Of a stretch of 64,000 nucleotides of DNA, positions 44,410 to 55,444 are shown piece after piece. Origin of the DNA: Puccinia triticina (lineage: Eukaryota; Basidiomycota; Pucciniomycetes; Pucciniales; Pucciniaceae). The translations under genes were made by a program, and so were the position numbers. Under the pieces are notes generated by a model. That model was not told where the DNA came from. It saw nothing but the letters and a program-made list of their open reading frames with translations, and did not search any database. The DNA lies in NCBI RefSeq assembly GCF_026914185.1, contig NC_070563.1, forward strand, positions 5,043,001-5,107,000, in the 5' to 3' direction. Numbering within the stretch: the first letter of the stretch is position 1; each line of letters opens with the position of its first letter.

Positions 44410-46182
44410 CTGCCCACTTCAGAAATCCTCAAGGTATGTATAAACATGTATTCATCATCCAAATACGCGAGTAATACTAAGAGAGAAATCAAATCGAAAT
44501 CTGTTGAAAACAGATGAAACAGATGATGAGAGATGTGTTATCAGTTGCACTCCTCTCGCAACTAGCTCAAATCGACATGACGACAAGGTGACACGTGCTC
44601 CGGAAGCTGAACCAGGCATTTGCCCCATCCGAAAACTCAAAACTAAGCGCCCACCTGCTGTTGTCACGGAAAACAATGACAGTTCTGATGAAGAAATCAA
44701 GACAATCGCGGACGATTGTCCAACCATCAAAGTCCCTCGCTCCGCTACCGCTGACCCAGGCCCGGCTCCAAAGCTCAAGACTATGCGCCAATCTCCTGAC
44801 AAAGACAACCAGAAAAGCGCACAGAAACCTTGCCCCATCCTAACCTCCCATCCCCTCGCCATTGACCCTCCTCGCGCTGGCATCAAGACTGTCAAATTCC
44901 AGGTGCTTCCCTCAGCTGTCAAGCGAACAGACGTCGATAGGGCAATTAGTCGCTTAAACGTGGGAAGAAAATGGTCCGTCTTGGACCCAGTTGATCCCAC
45001 GGTCAAACCTACCATATCACGACTCAATGTGGGTGGCGAATGGCGTTATCTTGAACACGGTCAGGCGGGGATAGTTTCAGTGGCGAACATTCCCAGTGAG
45101 TCATTTAATTATGTACTTCTGTGAGAATACAGATGGTAGGCTTACTGGTGATGTGTATAACGCCGATATAATTTCTGCATATTCAGCAAACCCAAAATCC
45201 GCGGCTGCAATGGGCAGTCCTCATTACTGGGACCCAAAGGACGACACCAGGCACAATACTTTTCAGCCTCATCATCTACTCGACTCATCCCCCAATCTTG
45301 TTGCTGGATTGCCCGAGCCCATTTCAGCCAATCCTATTCCCAAAAGTACTACCCCCGACCTCCTATTAGATTTTACTGAAGGGCTGACTCAATGGAGTCT
45401 GATCGATGGTTCCGAAACCTTGACCAAATGCAACAAGCTATTCATTCCACTTACACCAGCCGCAGAGCAACACGACTCAGTAGAAACTCATACTGAGTGT
45501 GAGGTGCCCGGGTCGTTTCCATCTGATCCATCGATCTCTTCAAATGAAATCATAAGCTACCCCCCAACTAAATCATCATCAGGTAAGTTTGACTTAATTT
45601 CCTTGTACCTGTCAATTTTTGAACGTTCTGTCCTTTATAGCAGAAGTGATGACGGCCAGCAACCATTTCTCGGAGTTTGTGCAAGATGCACTGCTCAAGC
45701 TTCGACAAATCCCCAATTCGATTAAACCATCCTTTCTTCAACAACCCTTGGATACACCGGCCGAGCTCAAAGCCTCCATCACTAAGCCGGTGTGCAGCAC
45801 TTCTGTAGTCAATAATCAATCCCAGCCCTCCTCGCCAAGAACATTAAGCAAATCTAGCCAACAGCTTCTGACCCCCAAATCCCCAATAAGTGTTTATTGC
45901 GAATTACCTGACGTCGCTAGCAAGTCTCCCAGTTTCAAAACCGAATCAATCATACCGGGCGAGACAATCACTCTTAAGAGCGAAGAAGTTGAATTGACTC
46001 TATCTAGCATGAAAGAACCGGAGATCTCAGACATCAAGATCGATTCCGATCACGCTCAGCTGGCCCCCCAAGTACTACCACGCCTCCAGCTTATCCCTAA
46101 CCCTGAACCCCCCCTGACTTTCAACTCTGCCATTGACGTGTCTCTAACTGATGCCATCCATGAGGCTCTCGAGGAGAGTTAA

Positions 46183-46930
46183 GTGTACGTTAAATTTTAT
46201 TGAAGCTTTTGAGATGTAGAAAAAGCGACTTATTCTTTTCAAACTTGCATTGTTGCCGCATATCGTCCTTTCGACCGGTAAGATAAATTATCATACTGTT
46301 CATTCATTAAATCTGGTCTCCAATAGCCTTTTTCTACTGCCTTGCTCAACAGGAATGTCCATTCTTTTTTTCTCAATCATGAAGAGTAGCGCTGTATGGC
46401 CCTTTTTAAAGCTCCCTGGCTTCAGTAGATCATGATAGCCACCGTTGATTTGAGCCAGTTTTTGATAGAACCATCAATCCTGCTTTTGCTGAGCATAGCC
46501 TAACTCATGTTGCTGATCATACTGATTGAAATGTCATGTACAGTTTGTCTTGACCCCACGCTCTTTGTTGATTTTCATAGGGTCAATTGCCATACTTACA
46601 ATATTGTTCTTCATAACCATGTAAAAATCAAATCTGGTCAGTCTGCCCCAATGAGTTGGCAGGCAGGTGCCCCTTGTGGGATGTGCAATCTTTGAGACAT
46701 AGAATGTGGGGCCCTCCTCCATAGCCAACTTGACACCAGCCCCTTCCTCCGAGGAGGCGCGGAGGAGAGTACCCCTTTGGGACGCGGGATTGGTCCCAAA
46801 CCTCCACTTGAGAGCCTTAGTTAAGCTTGCATCCAAAGAGGCTTTGTCAAGTGTAGATTGCTTTCAATTCAAGACTACAGCTTTATTTACTATGTACAGT
46901 GGTATTATTTTGGGGCTACAGCTTTGCAAA
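46183..46930. other. CACTA right subterminal region
   Basis: No credible gene. Short open frames only, followed by the right terminal repeat. Confidence 0.4.
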
Positions 46931-47048
46931 CTGATGCCCACCCAGAAAAAAAAAAAAAAAAAAAAAAATCAAAATTTACCAAATATCCCAAATGTCCCAA
47001 ATTTTTTACAAGATATCCCTATTGGGATATCTGGTCACCAAAAAAGTG
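46931..47048. repeat. Right terminal inverted repeat of the CACTA element
   Basis: This is the reverse complement of 17803-17918, differing in A/T-run length and one base. Confidence 0.9.
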
Positions 47049-47051
47049 TAT

Positions 47052-47612
47052 GGGGGGGAGAAGAGCTTCTTTTATATTGAAGAGTGAGGGATTTTAGCTC
47101 CAGGGGAATGTGTTTGAGGGAATTTAGCTGCAGGGGATCTCAGTTGCACAGCATATGTACACCTGTACTGCACAGCCACCCAAACAATGAGGGAATTATG
47201 CTGCAGTGACACTATTTGTACACCTTATCTGCCTGCATATATTGCGCTGCCTGATGTCATGCGTTGCTATGTACCCAAGCCACCTTCCATATCCTTCAGA
47301 ATATGTTGCTATGTAACCAAGCCACCTTCCATGCACGCTGCACCCAACTAGAATACTCCTCCTTTCCACGATTTGGGGGTCAAAGCCTCTCTCTGGTCCT
47401 CCTTCCTTCCTCCTCCCTCGTCCTCGTATCCACGTTGTGTATTCTTCTGTCCAATCCGCCGCGGTGACCAAAGGGTGTATGTATGTAAATGTTGTAACTG
47501 TTGTGTAAGATTATCTCCTCCTCTTGCAATGGGTTCCACCTGTATGTAACTGTACTACCCCAATACCTTTGCAGATGTCCTTTTGGCATTGCAACAGGCA
47601 CAGCACACCACA
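47052..47612 (-). repeat. 3' LTR of gag-protease element, proximal half
   Basis: It matches 54535-55095 and ends CACACCACA next to the polypurine tract. Two copies of the clade motif (gtgagggattttagct; tgagggaatttagct) are present. Confidence 0.88.
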
Positions 47613-47626
47613 TCCCCCCCCCAACT
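47613..47626 (-). promoter_or_regulatory. Polypurine tract of the gag-protease element
   Basis: On minus it reads AAGTT followed by nine G and A, directly before the 3' LTR. Confidence 0.7.
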
Positions 47627-50196
47627 TAATGCTGTCCGCAGCATTCCTGTTGAAATGCCAAAAGACCTGCACCGCCACTTGAATCTGAATCCAATAATAA
47701 CATCCATGTTTGTTGTGATCCAATCCTTACTGAGTCCGTATGTACACGCCAAATGGTTAATCGCTGTTCTATATTGCAACCCCAATCCAGAATCCACCCC
47801 ATAAGATACCAACCACGTCCAAGTCCAAGGTTCCGCAATGCCCTCTGCATATCCACGCCGTATTATGCTTCCTCTATATCCGCATTCGTCCAAAGAAAAA
47901 GCTAGTTGATATACTCCTGCCAGGCTTGTTAAAAATCCCTATTGTAAATAAAGTTCTGGAAATCCTTTTATCCTTTACCCTTTGACAAAGTCCCCTTATT
48001 ATTCTTCAAAAAAACCAATCCATTCACTTCTTGTTTATGAGTCCTGCCGGTCCTGGGAGATCCATGCTTCTTGCTGGTTGAATATAGTCCATTGATGACT
48101 GTTCCGCGTCTTCTACTTCTTCAGTTTGTATCTTCTCATTTGAATTATGTCTGTTGTACTGTAATTTCTGAAATTCTTCAATTAAGATATGCTACTTCTT
48201 CATCTCTTCTTGAGTTTTTTTTCATTGTTTAAATTGGCCCACCCTATTCCCCCAGCTAAACAAAGGAAACTGTTTGCCTACCATATGCTGTCCAATTGAT
48301 GTATGTTAGAAAAAAAACTTTCTTTGATGATAATCTTGAGAATTTATGTAAGCCTTGATCTAGTTGTCCGCATGCCATAGTTCTTCTTGAATTCTTGTAT
48401 GTGATTCTGCCACGCGCTGATTTTGATTGTCCTGTTCATTGAAATTTTGATTCTCATTCTGAGGAGTTAAAATTTGAGTATAATCATAGCAGTTTTATCT
48501 CTTGCTGAGGAGATATAAAGGCTGTTGATATCCGTGTTCTGCTTGTCTGAAACTGAATGTTTTGCGCGCGCTGCTGCGCGCCATTGCTGTGCGTCCTGAT
48601 TTATCCGCCGCTATGTATTTGCGCCCTGTGCGGTGTTGAAGATTAAGATCCACTCGCTCCGATCGCGGAATACAGTAATTGTAGTCTCCAAACGCGGTGC
48701 AAGGCTAAGTCCGATGCCCCGCACTCCAAATCCCGTGCTTGTACTCCGTCCACCATGTACACAATATGTAAATATGTATGTTTGCCTGAAATACCTTGCC
48801 AATTGCAGTCCTTAAAAACTAATGTCCCTGCCAACATTAATGAAGCTTTCCAGTCGCGTAGTTTCAATTTTCGCGGGTGATCACCCCTTCATCCCTATTC
48901 AAGTGAGTTATTCCACTTCCCTCTTCTACTTTGCTGTTGAAGTTGGCCCCTTTTTGAATATTGCAAGCTCCCTGTTTTGAACCTCCTAGTCTTTATCGTC
49001 TGCCTGTCCTACCAATCAATCACAAAAATGAATAAATAAAACCACTGCTAATTCGTCGCCCTTGCTGTTGTTAATTTCCGTTGTCGTTGCCGTCTCCCTG
49101 TGGCGATGCCTGATTCCTTTCAACTTGCCCGCGCTGCCTTTGTTAGTTCCTCCCATTGCGACATCATTTGAAGAGAGAAATAGAAAAAAACCGGTAGCCG
49201 CTGCCGCCCTCGCCGATCCGCTGATCCAATGAGTTGATGCTTGTTGATTTTGATTACCCAAGTGAGCTTCAGTTTCTTTTCTTTTCGTTTACTATTGCTT
49301 GCTTTTTCGTTGTATTTTGTTTGAGGACTGATTCTTGCTTCTTCTCTTGTCATTTGAATTAGTCCTTGCCACCCTTCCTTTTGATGGGGTTGATAAACTC
49401 GAGGAGCCACTACCGCAGATTCACCTGAGCTAATGATGCCTGTGGTTATAGTCATTCCATCACCGACCTCCATTCGCTGCTATAGGCCTGTACAGAAGAA
49501 TAGTGACCTCTATTTCCTCCTGATCTTCTCGCCTCCAACGCTGATAACTGAAGGAAAAAAGAACTGGATAACTCTGATGAAGCTGTTGTCCGACGGCGAT
49601 CAATCCACTACCCATCCTAGTATTCCCAATCTGAAAATCAGACAAATCTTCTAGCGGCGGCTTCGCTTTGCTTCCTCATTCAAGGCTACCTCCCAAGCTG
49701 GGATATTATATCCTCCCTCCTGTGATTGCTTCTTCTGCTATACAAAAAAAACAACCGCCGGCTACCTCCACTATCTTTGACGATGATCCTCCCCCCATTT
49801 TTCCAAATCTCCTGTCCTACACCAAGCTTCCCTATTCTTGCTGACTCTTGGTGATACACTTCCACAACTGACTCCAGCTTTATTTATTTATTTATTTTTC
49901 TGTTTCTGTTTTTTTTCTTTTTGTTTTGTTTTAATTATTGACCCTTTCTTCCCACCTCTTTATTCTTGTTTTGTTTTCCTTGTTTTTTTTTTTTTTTAAA
50001 TGCCTATCCTTTGAGATTCCACCTGAAATTGACTTGCCCACAAAAAAATGATGAAATATGAGTGAGAGTAAAAGAAAAACCTGGACCCTAAAAGAGCAAA
50101 CATAAAAAAAATCCATCAGTAGAGCAAGGGTTCTTTTTTTTTTTCTTTTTTTTTTTTTCTATACCTACATAGCCACACATAGTGTGCCTCTTTTTT
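47627..50196. other. Non-coding interior of the gag-protease element
   Basis: About 2.6 kb lies between the last coding frame and the 3' LTR. It is AT-rich with T and A runs (49890-50160). Small open frames on both strands show no recognisable domains. A complete pol would normally occupy this position. Confidence 0.5.
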
Positions 50197-53100
50197 TCAA
50201 AGAAATGCTGAATACTCCCAGTCTTTCCAGAATGTCCGATATTCCCAGCCTAATTGATTTTGCTCGTCTTTCAGAGCCCATTGGAAGGTAGTCCAATCAA
50301 GCTTCCCAAAGGTGAGGACCATTTTTGACACCACACTAGCTAGGAATTCCTCCTCTTCTATATCTCTTTCTCCAACTTCCTCCCACCTTTTCTCCTCTTT
50401 GACCAAGTCTTTTCCTTTTTCAGTGCCTAAATATAAGCCCAACCGCTGATCCTTCTGAATCCACCAATCTTCCGGCCAGATCGTATCATTATTTATGTAT
50501 CCGAGTGTACCACCCCAGTCCAAGAGCTTCATGAATCCTATCCGACCTGCCGTATACCCTGGAAGTTCCGCCCACAATTCTTCAGCCAGCAAGCCATAAT
50601 TCTTGGGGTATTTAATCAGAAATTCCGCAACTGGCCATCCTTGGTCAACATAATCCGTGTTCACCGCCACACTCATACACCAGCTGTACCCAATTTCCGC
50701 TGGTCCTGAATTGTCCAACTTGGTCCATTCGTCATTCCAACCATCTATTGGTATCTGTCTTGCAGGTGTGTTCCAGCCATCTTTGTCCGGCCAAGGTGTG
50801 ATTTTATCCTGGAAAGAAATGTCCGTATAAATTTCACATTTATCTGTTTTCTGAATCTCCTTGTCAGAGGTAACTAATGCTGAAACTGATCCAAATTCTA
50901 AATTTTGATTTCTTCCATTTTTAGCTAGATTCTTGTTTGCCAAATAGCCCCCCGCGTCCGTTCCGTTGTTACTGTCCAAAGTCGTGCCGTCGTCATCCGT
51001 CCACTCGCCACTGTCAGTTACGTCCTGGTTTAAAACCTCCTCCTTACCTGCTGAAGCGCCCAAGGTATCCCCGTAGTTTCCCGTATGTATGCTAAAACAT
51101 CAATCCGCAATTCTCCGTGGTGGCGCCATTTCCCATCCTGGAACCTTTGGAGAGCAAATTGGTATACATAATTGTTTGCCGTCCCCAAGCTTGTAGCTCA
51201 GAATTTCTCCTCGTGATTTTGATAACTCCAAACGAACCTTATGATCGGCCAAAAATGGCCTACCCAAGACGGTGTAGACTTTTCCGCGAGCTATGAAGAA
51301 ATTTGCTGCTTTCTTGTCCTCTTCATCAATGCAAAATTGAATACCTTCCGCTAATCCTATGATTGGAGTTTAATGTCCGCCTATTCCCGTGATGTTCATG
51401 CTGATTTCCCTGGTAGTTAACTGCAATTTGATTGACAAGGTTTCCGGCATAATGTTCATCTCCGCTCCCGTGTCAACTAACGCTTTAACCTTTTGTCCTC
51501 CAATCCAGATATCAACAAATCCTAATGGGCACGCATACGTTAATGAAGGCCTGACAGTATCCTTGAAGTTGAAATTTTGATGTTTGTTTATCACGAAATC
51601 TTCATGGTTGCACCTTCCCAAGTTCTGACTCCAGGCCGCCGGTTTACTCTCTTCGTCCGCCAGGTTCTGTAATTCCTGTAAAAACTTAGGCGCAATGAGG
51701 AGAAGCTCTTCCAAGGTGAGTGTGAAGCTCTGTTTCAGTATCTTCTTTTTCAATCCCCCCCCCAACTTTGGTTTTGTTGACCGTTTTAACTTCCATTTCC
51801 CTAGCTAACTCGTCTTCCTTGCTTTTCTCAGGTTCCTTGGATTTACTGCTTGTTGGCTGCGGTATTTCTCCAGTTTCGCTCTTGTTGTCCGATTCACCTT
51901 CTACCCAAGCTCCAGGATAACTTGATTGCCTTTTTCTTCCCTCCGCCGGCTTTTTATTGGCTTCCTGATTTGCTGGTGGTGCTTTGCTACTTTTCTCTGC
52001 CGGTTTCCCTGCTTCTGGGTTAGGTTGTGATTGCGGCGGTGATTTATCCTTTTCTTTGTTGCCAATACGCTGGGATCTTCTCAACCCAAAACCAATCAAG
52101 TTTTCCTCATCGTCTTCGCCGTAGTGTACCGTTGGTGGACTCCAAGCTTCCCATCGATTTGTCGATATCATGGTTGCCGTTGGTTCTTGTCGAGGTTCCA
52201 TTTCGCCATCTCCAACCGCCATATTCACCTGCTTTTCTGCTTCCTTGACATTCAATTCAGCCCTCTCCGCATACCGCCTAACCAGTTCTTGAATCGAATC
52301 ACCAGTATCTGATGGGATCATTTCTCTATTTGGATAATAATAATTTGGGCCAGACTTGAAAACCCTCCTATTAGTAATATCCTCATTAAGATGCTTACAG
52401 AACATTACTGTATGTTCCAGTTCCTTACAATAATAACATTGAATCTGCGGTCGTGGAAATGGTGGTCCTCCTGGTCCTGGCGGTCTATATCCTGAGCTTG
52501 GCGGTCTTGGTGGTGATAAGTGAGGTGGAAATGGTCTAGAATTTGGATTGATGTTCAGATTGGTATTCAAATTGGTACGTAATTTCTTTATTTCCTCTTC
52601 CAGTAATTTGACCTTGTCTGTGGAAGCATCATCCCTGGTTTTGACTTGAACTTCCTTCTTGATTTCTGGATCCTTGCTTATACTCTTTCCTTTTACAGCT
52701 CCTACATCCAGATCCAGTACCAATAATGAAGCCTCCACATATTCCTTCAACTGTTCCAGCTTAGGTACCAACGCCTTCCCGTCCTTGGTTTTCCGTAACT
52801 CCTTTTTATGCGCCAGATCCCGTGCCACGTCCCGTCGTATTTCCATTGAAATTGCTTTCCAAAGTGGTTCCCCACTCTCCGCGTTCAAATCCTCGTATCC
52901 CATCTTCTTCAAGTACGCCAGTATCTCTTCAAGTTCGCCAACAAATTTCCAATAATCCTCTTTTGTCTGAATTCCGCCCTTACTGACGTGTCGGTCAACC
53001 AATGTTGGTATTGAATCCTTGTTAAATCTTCTCCGCGGAGTAGCCCGTCCCCATTTACGAATAAGCTCCGTTTTCAGTAACTCCCAGTCCCAATTCTCAT

Positions 53101-53884
53101 GGCTTTCCATGTTCTTGATGCATTCACTAATCTTCTGATCCCTGATAAGAAATGGTAGCTGTAATGCCACATCTTGCCCACCCGCCTTTTGTACTGATGC
53201 TATCTTCTCCACTTGTTGGATGAATAACTCCACTTCAGTACCATCAAAGTGTAAGTTCATTTTCTTTGTATCTAAGACCACACCTTTTTCTTCATCCTGT
53301 AACTTGATTTCGGCTCGTGATCTGAACTGACTTGAATTTGGTGTTGATCCAGGTGTTTCCCCCAAGCTATCCGTGATTCCTTGAATGGTTGTGTCCCAGC
53401 CAACTGTTCTTCCTGTGAATGGTGTTGATGTTGCAAATCAAGGCGATGGTCCTTGTTGAACTGGAGTTTCAGGTATTGGTACGTCTTGTGGTGATTTCTT
53501 CTGTCCTAATAGTGTGGCCATCATCTCCCTCATTTCCTTCATTGCATCCTTTATTTCTGAAATCTCCGCTTGCTGTTGTTGAATTATTGCTGACTGATCT
53601 TTGATTGGTGGATCCATGATGACTACTGAACTTGAGTTGTCTTGTGTTCCTTTATTCCAGATGTTTGGGAAATGCTTCTGAAAGACCTTGCTGATCAGTT
53701 CTCTTTCCCGCAGCCGTCGTTCCTCGAAAGTCCTCTCCTTGTCACTCAAAATCCTATCCTCGCCGTCCACAATCCTATCCTCGCCGTCCGCAATCCTATC
53801 CTCGCCGTCCGCAATCCTATCCTCGCCGTTCGTAATCCTATCCTCGCCGTTCGCACTTTGATTCACACCTGGTATGTTTTCCAC
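50197..53884 (-). pseudogene. Gag-protease polyprotein of the LTR element, broken
   Basis: The N-terminus has a 21-bp repeat encoding (A)DGEDRI. A TGA (53438) then interrupts the same frame before the Gag domain (LHFDGTEVELFIQQVEKIA), a Pro-rich segment and a CCHC knuckle CYYCKELEHTVMFC. A nine-G run (51755-51763) marks a frame change into an aspartic protease (VK-ALVDTGAEMNIMPE ... TVLGRPFLADHKV). TAA (51370) and TGA (51100) follow in frame. The rest ends near 50197 as a Trp-rich acidic extension (WPEDWWIQKDQRLGLYLG) that I do not recognise. No reverse transcriptase or integrase follows. The frame change at the G run may be programmed or an indel. Confidence 0.72.
53750..53854 (-). repeat. 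21-bp coding minisatellite, five copies
   Basis: The unit aatcctatcctcgccgtcc(g/a)c is repeated in frame and encodes a seven-residue acidic repeat (ADGEDRI) at the Gag N-terminus. Confidence 0.85.
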
Positions 53885-53971
53885 GATTGGTTGAAGTTAT
53901 AGTTGTTTGAAAAAAAAATTGATTGAGTTGATGATATTGATGAAGGTTTCGGCCACTGTTGGGACACCAGA

Positions 53972-55095
53972 TGTAGGACTCCAGAGATGGATGGGTAATT
54001 GAAGTTCCTTTGAGGGGGAAATAAATTGTATGAATAGGTTGAAAGGCTATTACAATCTACGGGTGGTTTGAAAGACCTGCCCCTCTAATAGTACTATGCA
54101 AATAACCAAGAGTCTTGTAATCAATATTTAAAAAAATGTGGCAGATTCCAAGATAGCTCTTACTTTTATATAGTAATCTCTATCAGACCTAAATATCTAA
54201 TTCAATGTGTTTTTAGACCGGTTATAACTAAGGATAACGTGGTTTGTTATGGTGAAGTTCCTCTACTGTTGTTGATGTTATAATTTGTACTACTACTTCT
54301 ACTACTACTACTACTACTAATATGCTAATAAGGAGAATGGGTTGTTGGTTGGTTGGTTGGTTGGTTGGTTGTTGGTTGTTTGTTGGTTTGTTGTTGGTTG
54401 GTTGGTTGGTTGTTGATTCAACTACTGTACTAACACTCTACTGACTGACTGACTCTACTGTACTCAAGACTACTACTGCTAAACTACCATATGTGACCAG
54501 ACCTCTATAGGTTGATGGTGAAAAGAGAAATTATGGGGGGGAGAAGAGCTTCTTTTATATTGAAGAGTGAGGGATTTTAGCTCCAGGGGAATGTGTTTGA
54601 GGGAATTTAGCTGCAGGGGATCTCAGTTGCACAGCATATGTACACCTGTACTGCACAGCCACCCAAACAATGAGGGAATTATGCTGCAGTGACACTATTC
54701 GTACACCTTATCTGCCTGCATATATTGCGCTGCCTGATGTCATGCGTTGCTATGTACCCAAGCCACCTTCCATATCCTTCAGAATATGTTGCTATGTAAC
54801 CAAGCCACCTTCCATGCACGCTGCACCCAACTAGAATACTCCTCCTTTCCACGATTTGGGGGTCAAAGCCTCTCTCTGGTCCTCCTTCCTTCCTCCTCCC
54901 TTGTCTTCGTATCCACGTCGTGTATTCTTCTGTCCAATCCGCCGCGGTGACCAAAGGGTGTATGTATGTAAATGTTGTAACTGTTGTGTAAGATTATCTC
55001 CTCCTCTTGCAATGAGTTCCACCTGTATGTAACTGTACTACCCCAATACCTTTGCAGATGTCCTTTTGGCATTGCAACAGGCACAGCACACCACA
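53972..55095 (-). repeat. 5' LTR of the gag-protease element
   Basis: This intact 1124-bp copy shows the original sequence at the CACTA insertion point (aaattatggggggg). Confidence 0.9.
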
Positions 55096-55375
55096 CCGTA
55101 TCACGGAAATGACTAAAGAGTTCAAATGCGCATCAAAGGGGAAGGCACACTTGGCTGATAGTTCCGGAGATTCTTCGGAAGATGGAAAGCTAAGGGCAAA
55201 GAAGCTGCGAGAAGCTGATGAGCAGCAAGATCAAAGAACTGCAAGGCGTGTAGCTGTAAGAGTCTCAAACCTGCGTTTGTTTTGTTTTTTCAGATGATCA
55301 TCATTAATCAGTTTTATTTTTCAGTTGAGGCAGATGCGACATTCGACGGACCTCGTGTCAGAAACCAAAATAGAT

Positions 55376-55444
55376 GTGCACTATGGGAATTGAACCCATG
55401 ACTCCAAACTTCATGAGTGTTGCTTTAACCACTAAGCTAAGTGC
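55376..55444 (-). pseudogene. tRNA-Met(CAT)-like gene, split in its acceptor stem
   Basis: On minus there is a D-arm GCTTAGTGGTTAAAGC, an anticodon loop CTCATGA with CAT, and a T-arm ATGGGTTCAATTCCCAT. These match internal Pol III A/B-box patterns (GGTTCAATTCC). The 3' acceptor AGTGCAC pairs at six of seven positions with GCGCACT only if the MITE at 55445-56252 is removed, leaving GC at 56256-56257. The anticodon stem is poor (about three pairs). It is therefore either a decayed tRNA or a tRNA-derived sequence. Confidence 0.5.

Larger units (their letters stand above)
31191..46182 (+). pseudogene. Large plus-strand CACTA cargo gene, HeH-like N-terminus, interrupted by the Gypsy
   Basis: It starts MNAQIFNPNASHVTKADL, a motif similar to the HeH/LEM-like motifs of the divergent gene (ADLIDFLYRSDPHVFLP ... 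LIALVQERLNLS). Basic segments follow (RATRRRSVPG, RAPRRSTPAVG). Many short exons then run to 32974: 31711-31759, 31839-31909, a later one with an in-frame TAA near 32000, and near-identical exons at 32395, 32553 and 32733. The Gypsy sits inside the next exon. Beyond it, exons continue from 44410 to 46182 (blocks ISRLNVGRKWSVLDP and ISRLNVGGEWRYLEHG; introns near 45090-45132 and 45582-45641) and end IHEALEES. Function is unknown; a partner of the transposase is plausible. Confidence 0.55.
17803..47048 (-). mobile_element. Giant CACTA-type (tnp2) DNA transposon with cargo genes
   Basis: The ends are inverted repeats of about 116-118 bp (17803-17918 and 46931-47048) starting CACTTTTTTGGTGACC. 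A 3-bp duplication TAT (17800-17802 and 47049-47051) splits an LTR whose intact copy reads aaattatggggggg at 54529-54541. CACT-starting ends and a 3-bp duplication are CACTA hallmarks, and the element encodes a tnp2-type transposase. Total length is 29,246 bp, or about 17.8 kb without the internal Gypsy. Gene order is a small plus gene, transposase (minus), large HeH gene (minus), then a divergent large plus gene. The repeats appear nearly identical apart from T-run length and one base. Confidence 0.9.
17240..55095 (-). mobile_element. Gag-protease LTR element (no pol), host of the CACTA insertion
   Basis: The 5' LTR is 53972-55095 (1124 bp). The 3' LTR is split: 17240-17802 and 47052-47612, again 1124 bp once the 29-kb CACTA is removed. 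The ends are TGTAGGACTCC and CACACCACA, flanked by ACCGT/CCGT target copies (17235-17239 and 55095-55099). A tract of AAGTT plus nine G adjoins the 3' LTR (47613-47626), giving minus orientation. Without the nest the element is about 8.6 kb. It encodes Gag and protease plus an extension but no reverse transcriptase or integrase, so it is non-autonomous. The LTRs differ at about a dozen sites. Confidence 0.88.

Noticed and set aside
17803..47048. A Starship-type giant element
   Set aside because: No tyrosine recombinase captain is visible. The ends are long inverted repeats with a 3-bp duplication, and the transposase is tnp2-type.
47555..47893. Minus frame of 112 residues next to the polypurine tract
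   Set aside because: It runs through the tract into the LTR and shows no retroelement domain.
50140..50200. T-rich runs as a terminator
   Set aside because: Simple AT-rich low complexity in a fungal LTR element; nothing specific supports a terminator.
53940..53971. A defined tRNA primer-binding site next to the 5' LTR
   Set aside because: The sequence after the LTR (TCTGGTGTCCCAACAG on minus) begins plausibly, but I could not match it to a specific tRNA 3' end from memory.
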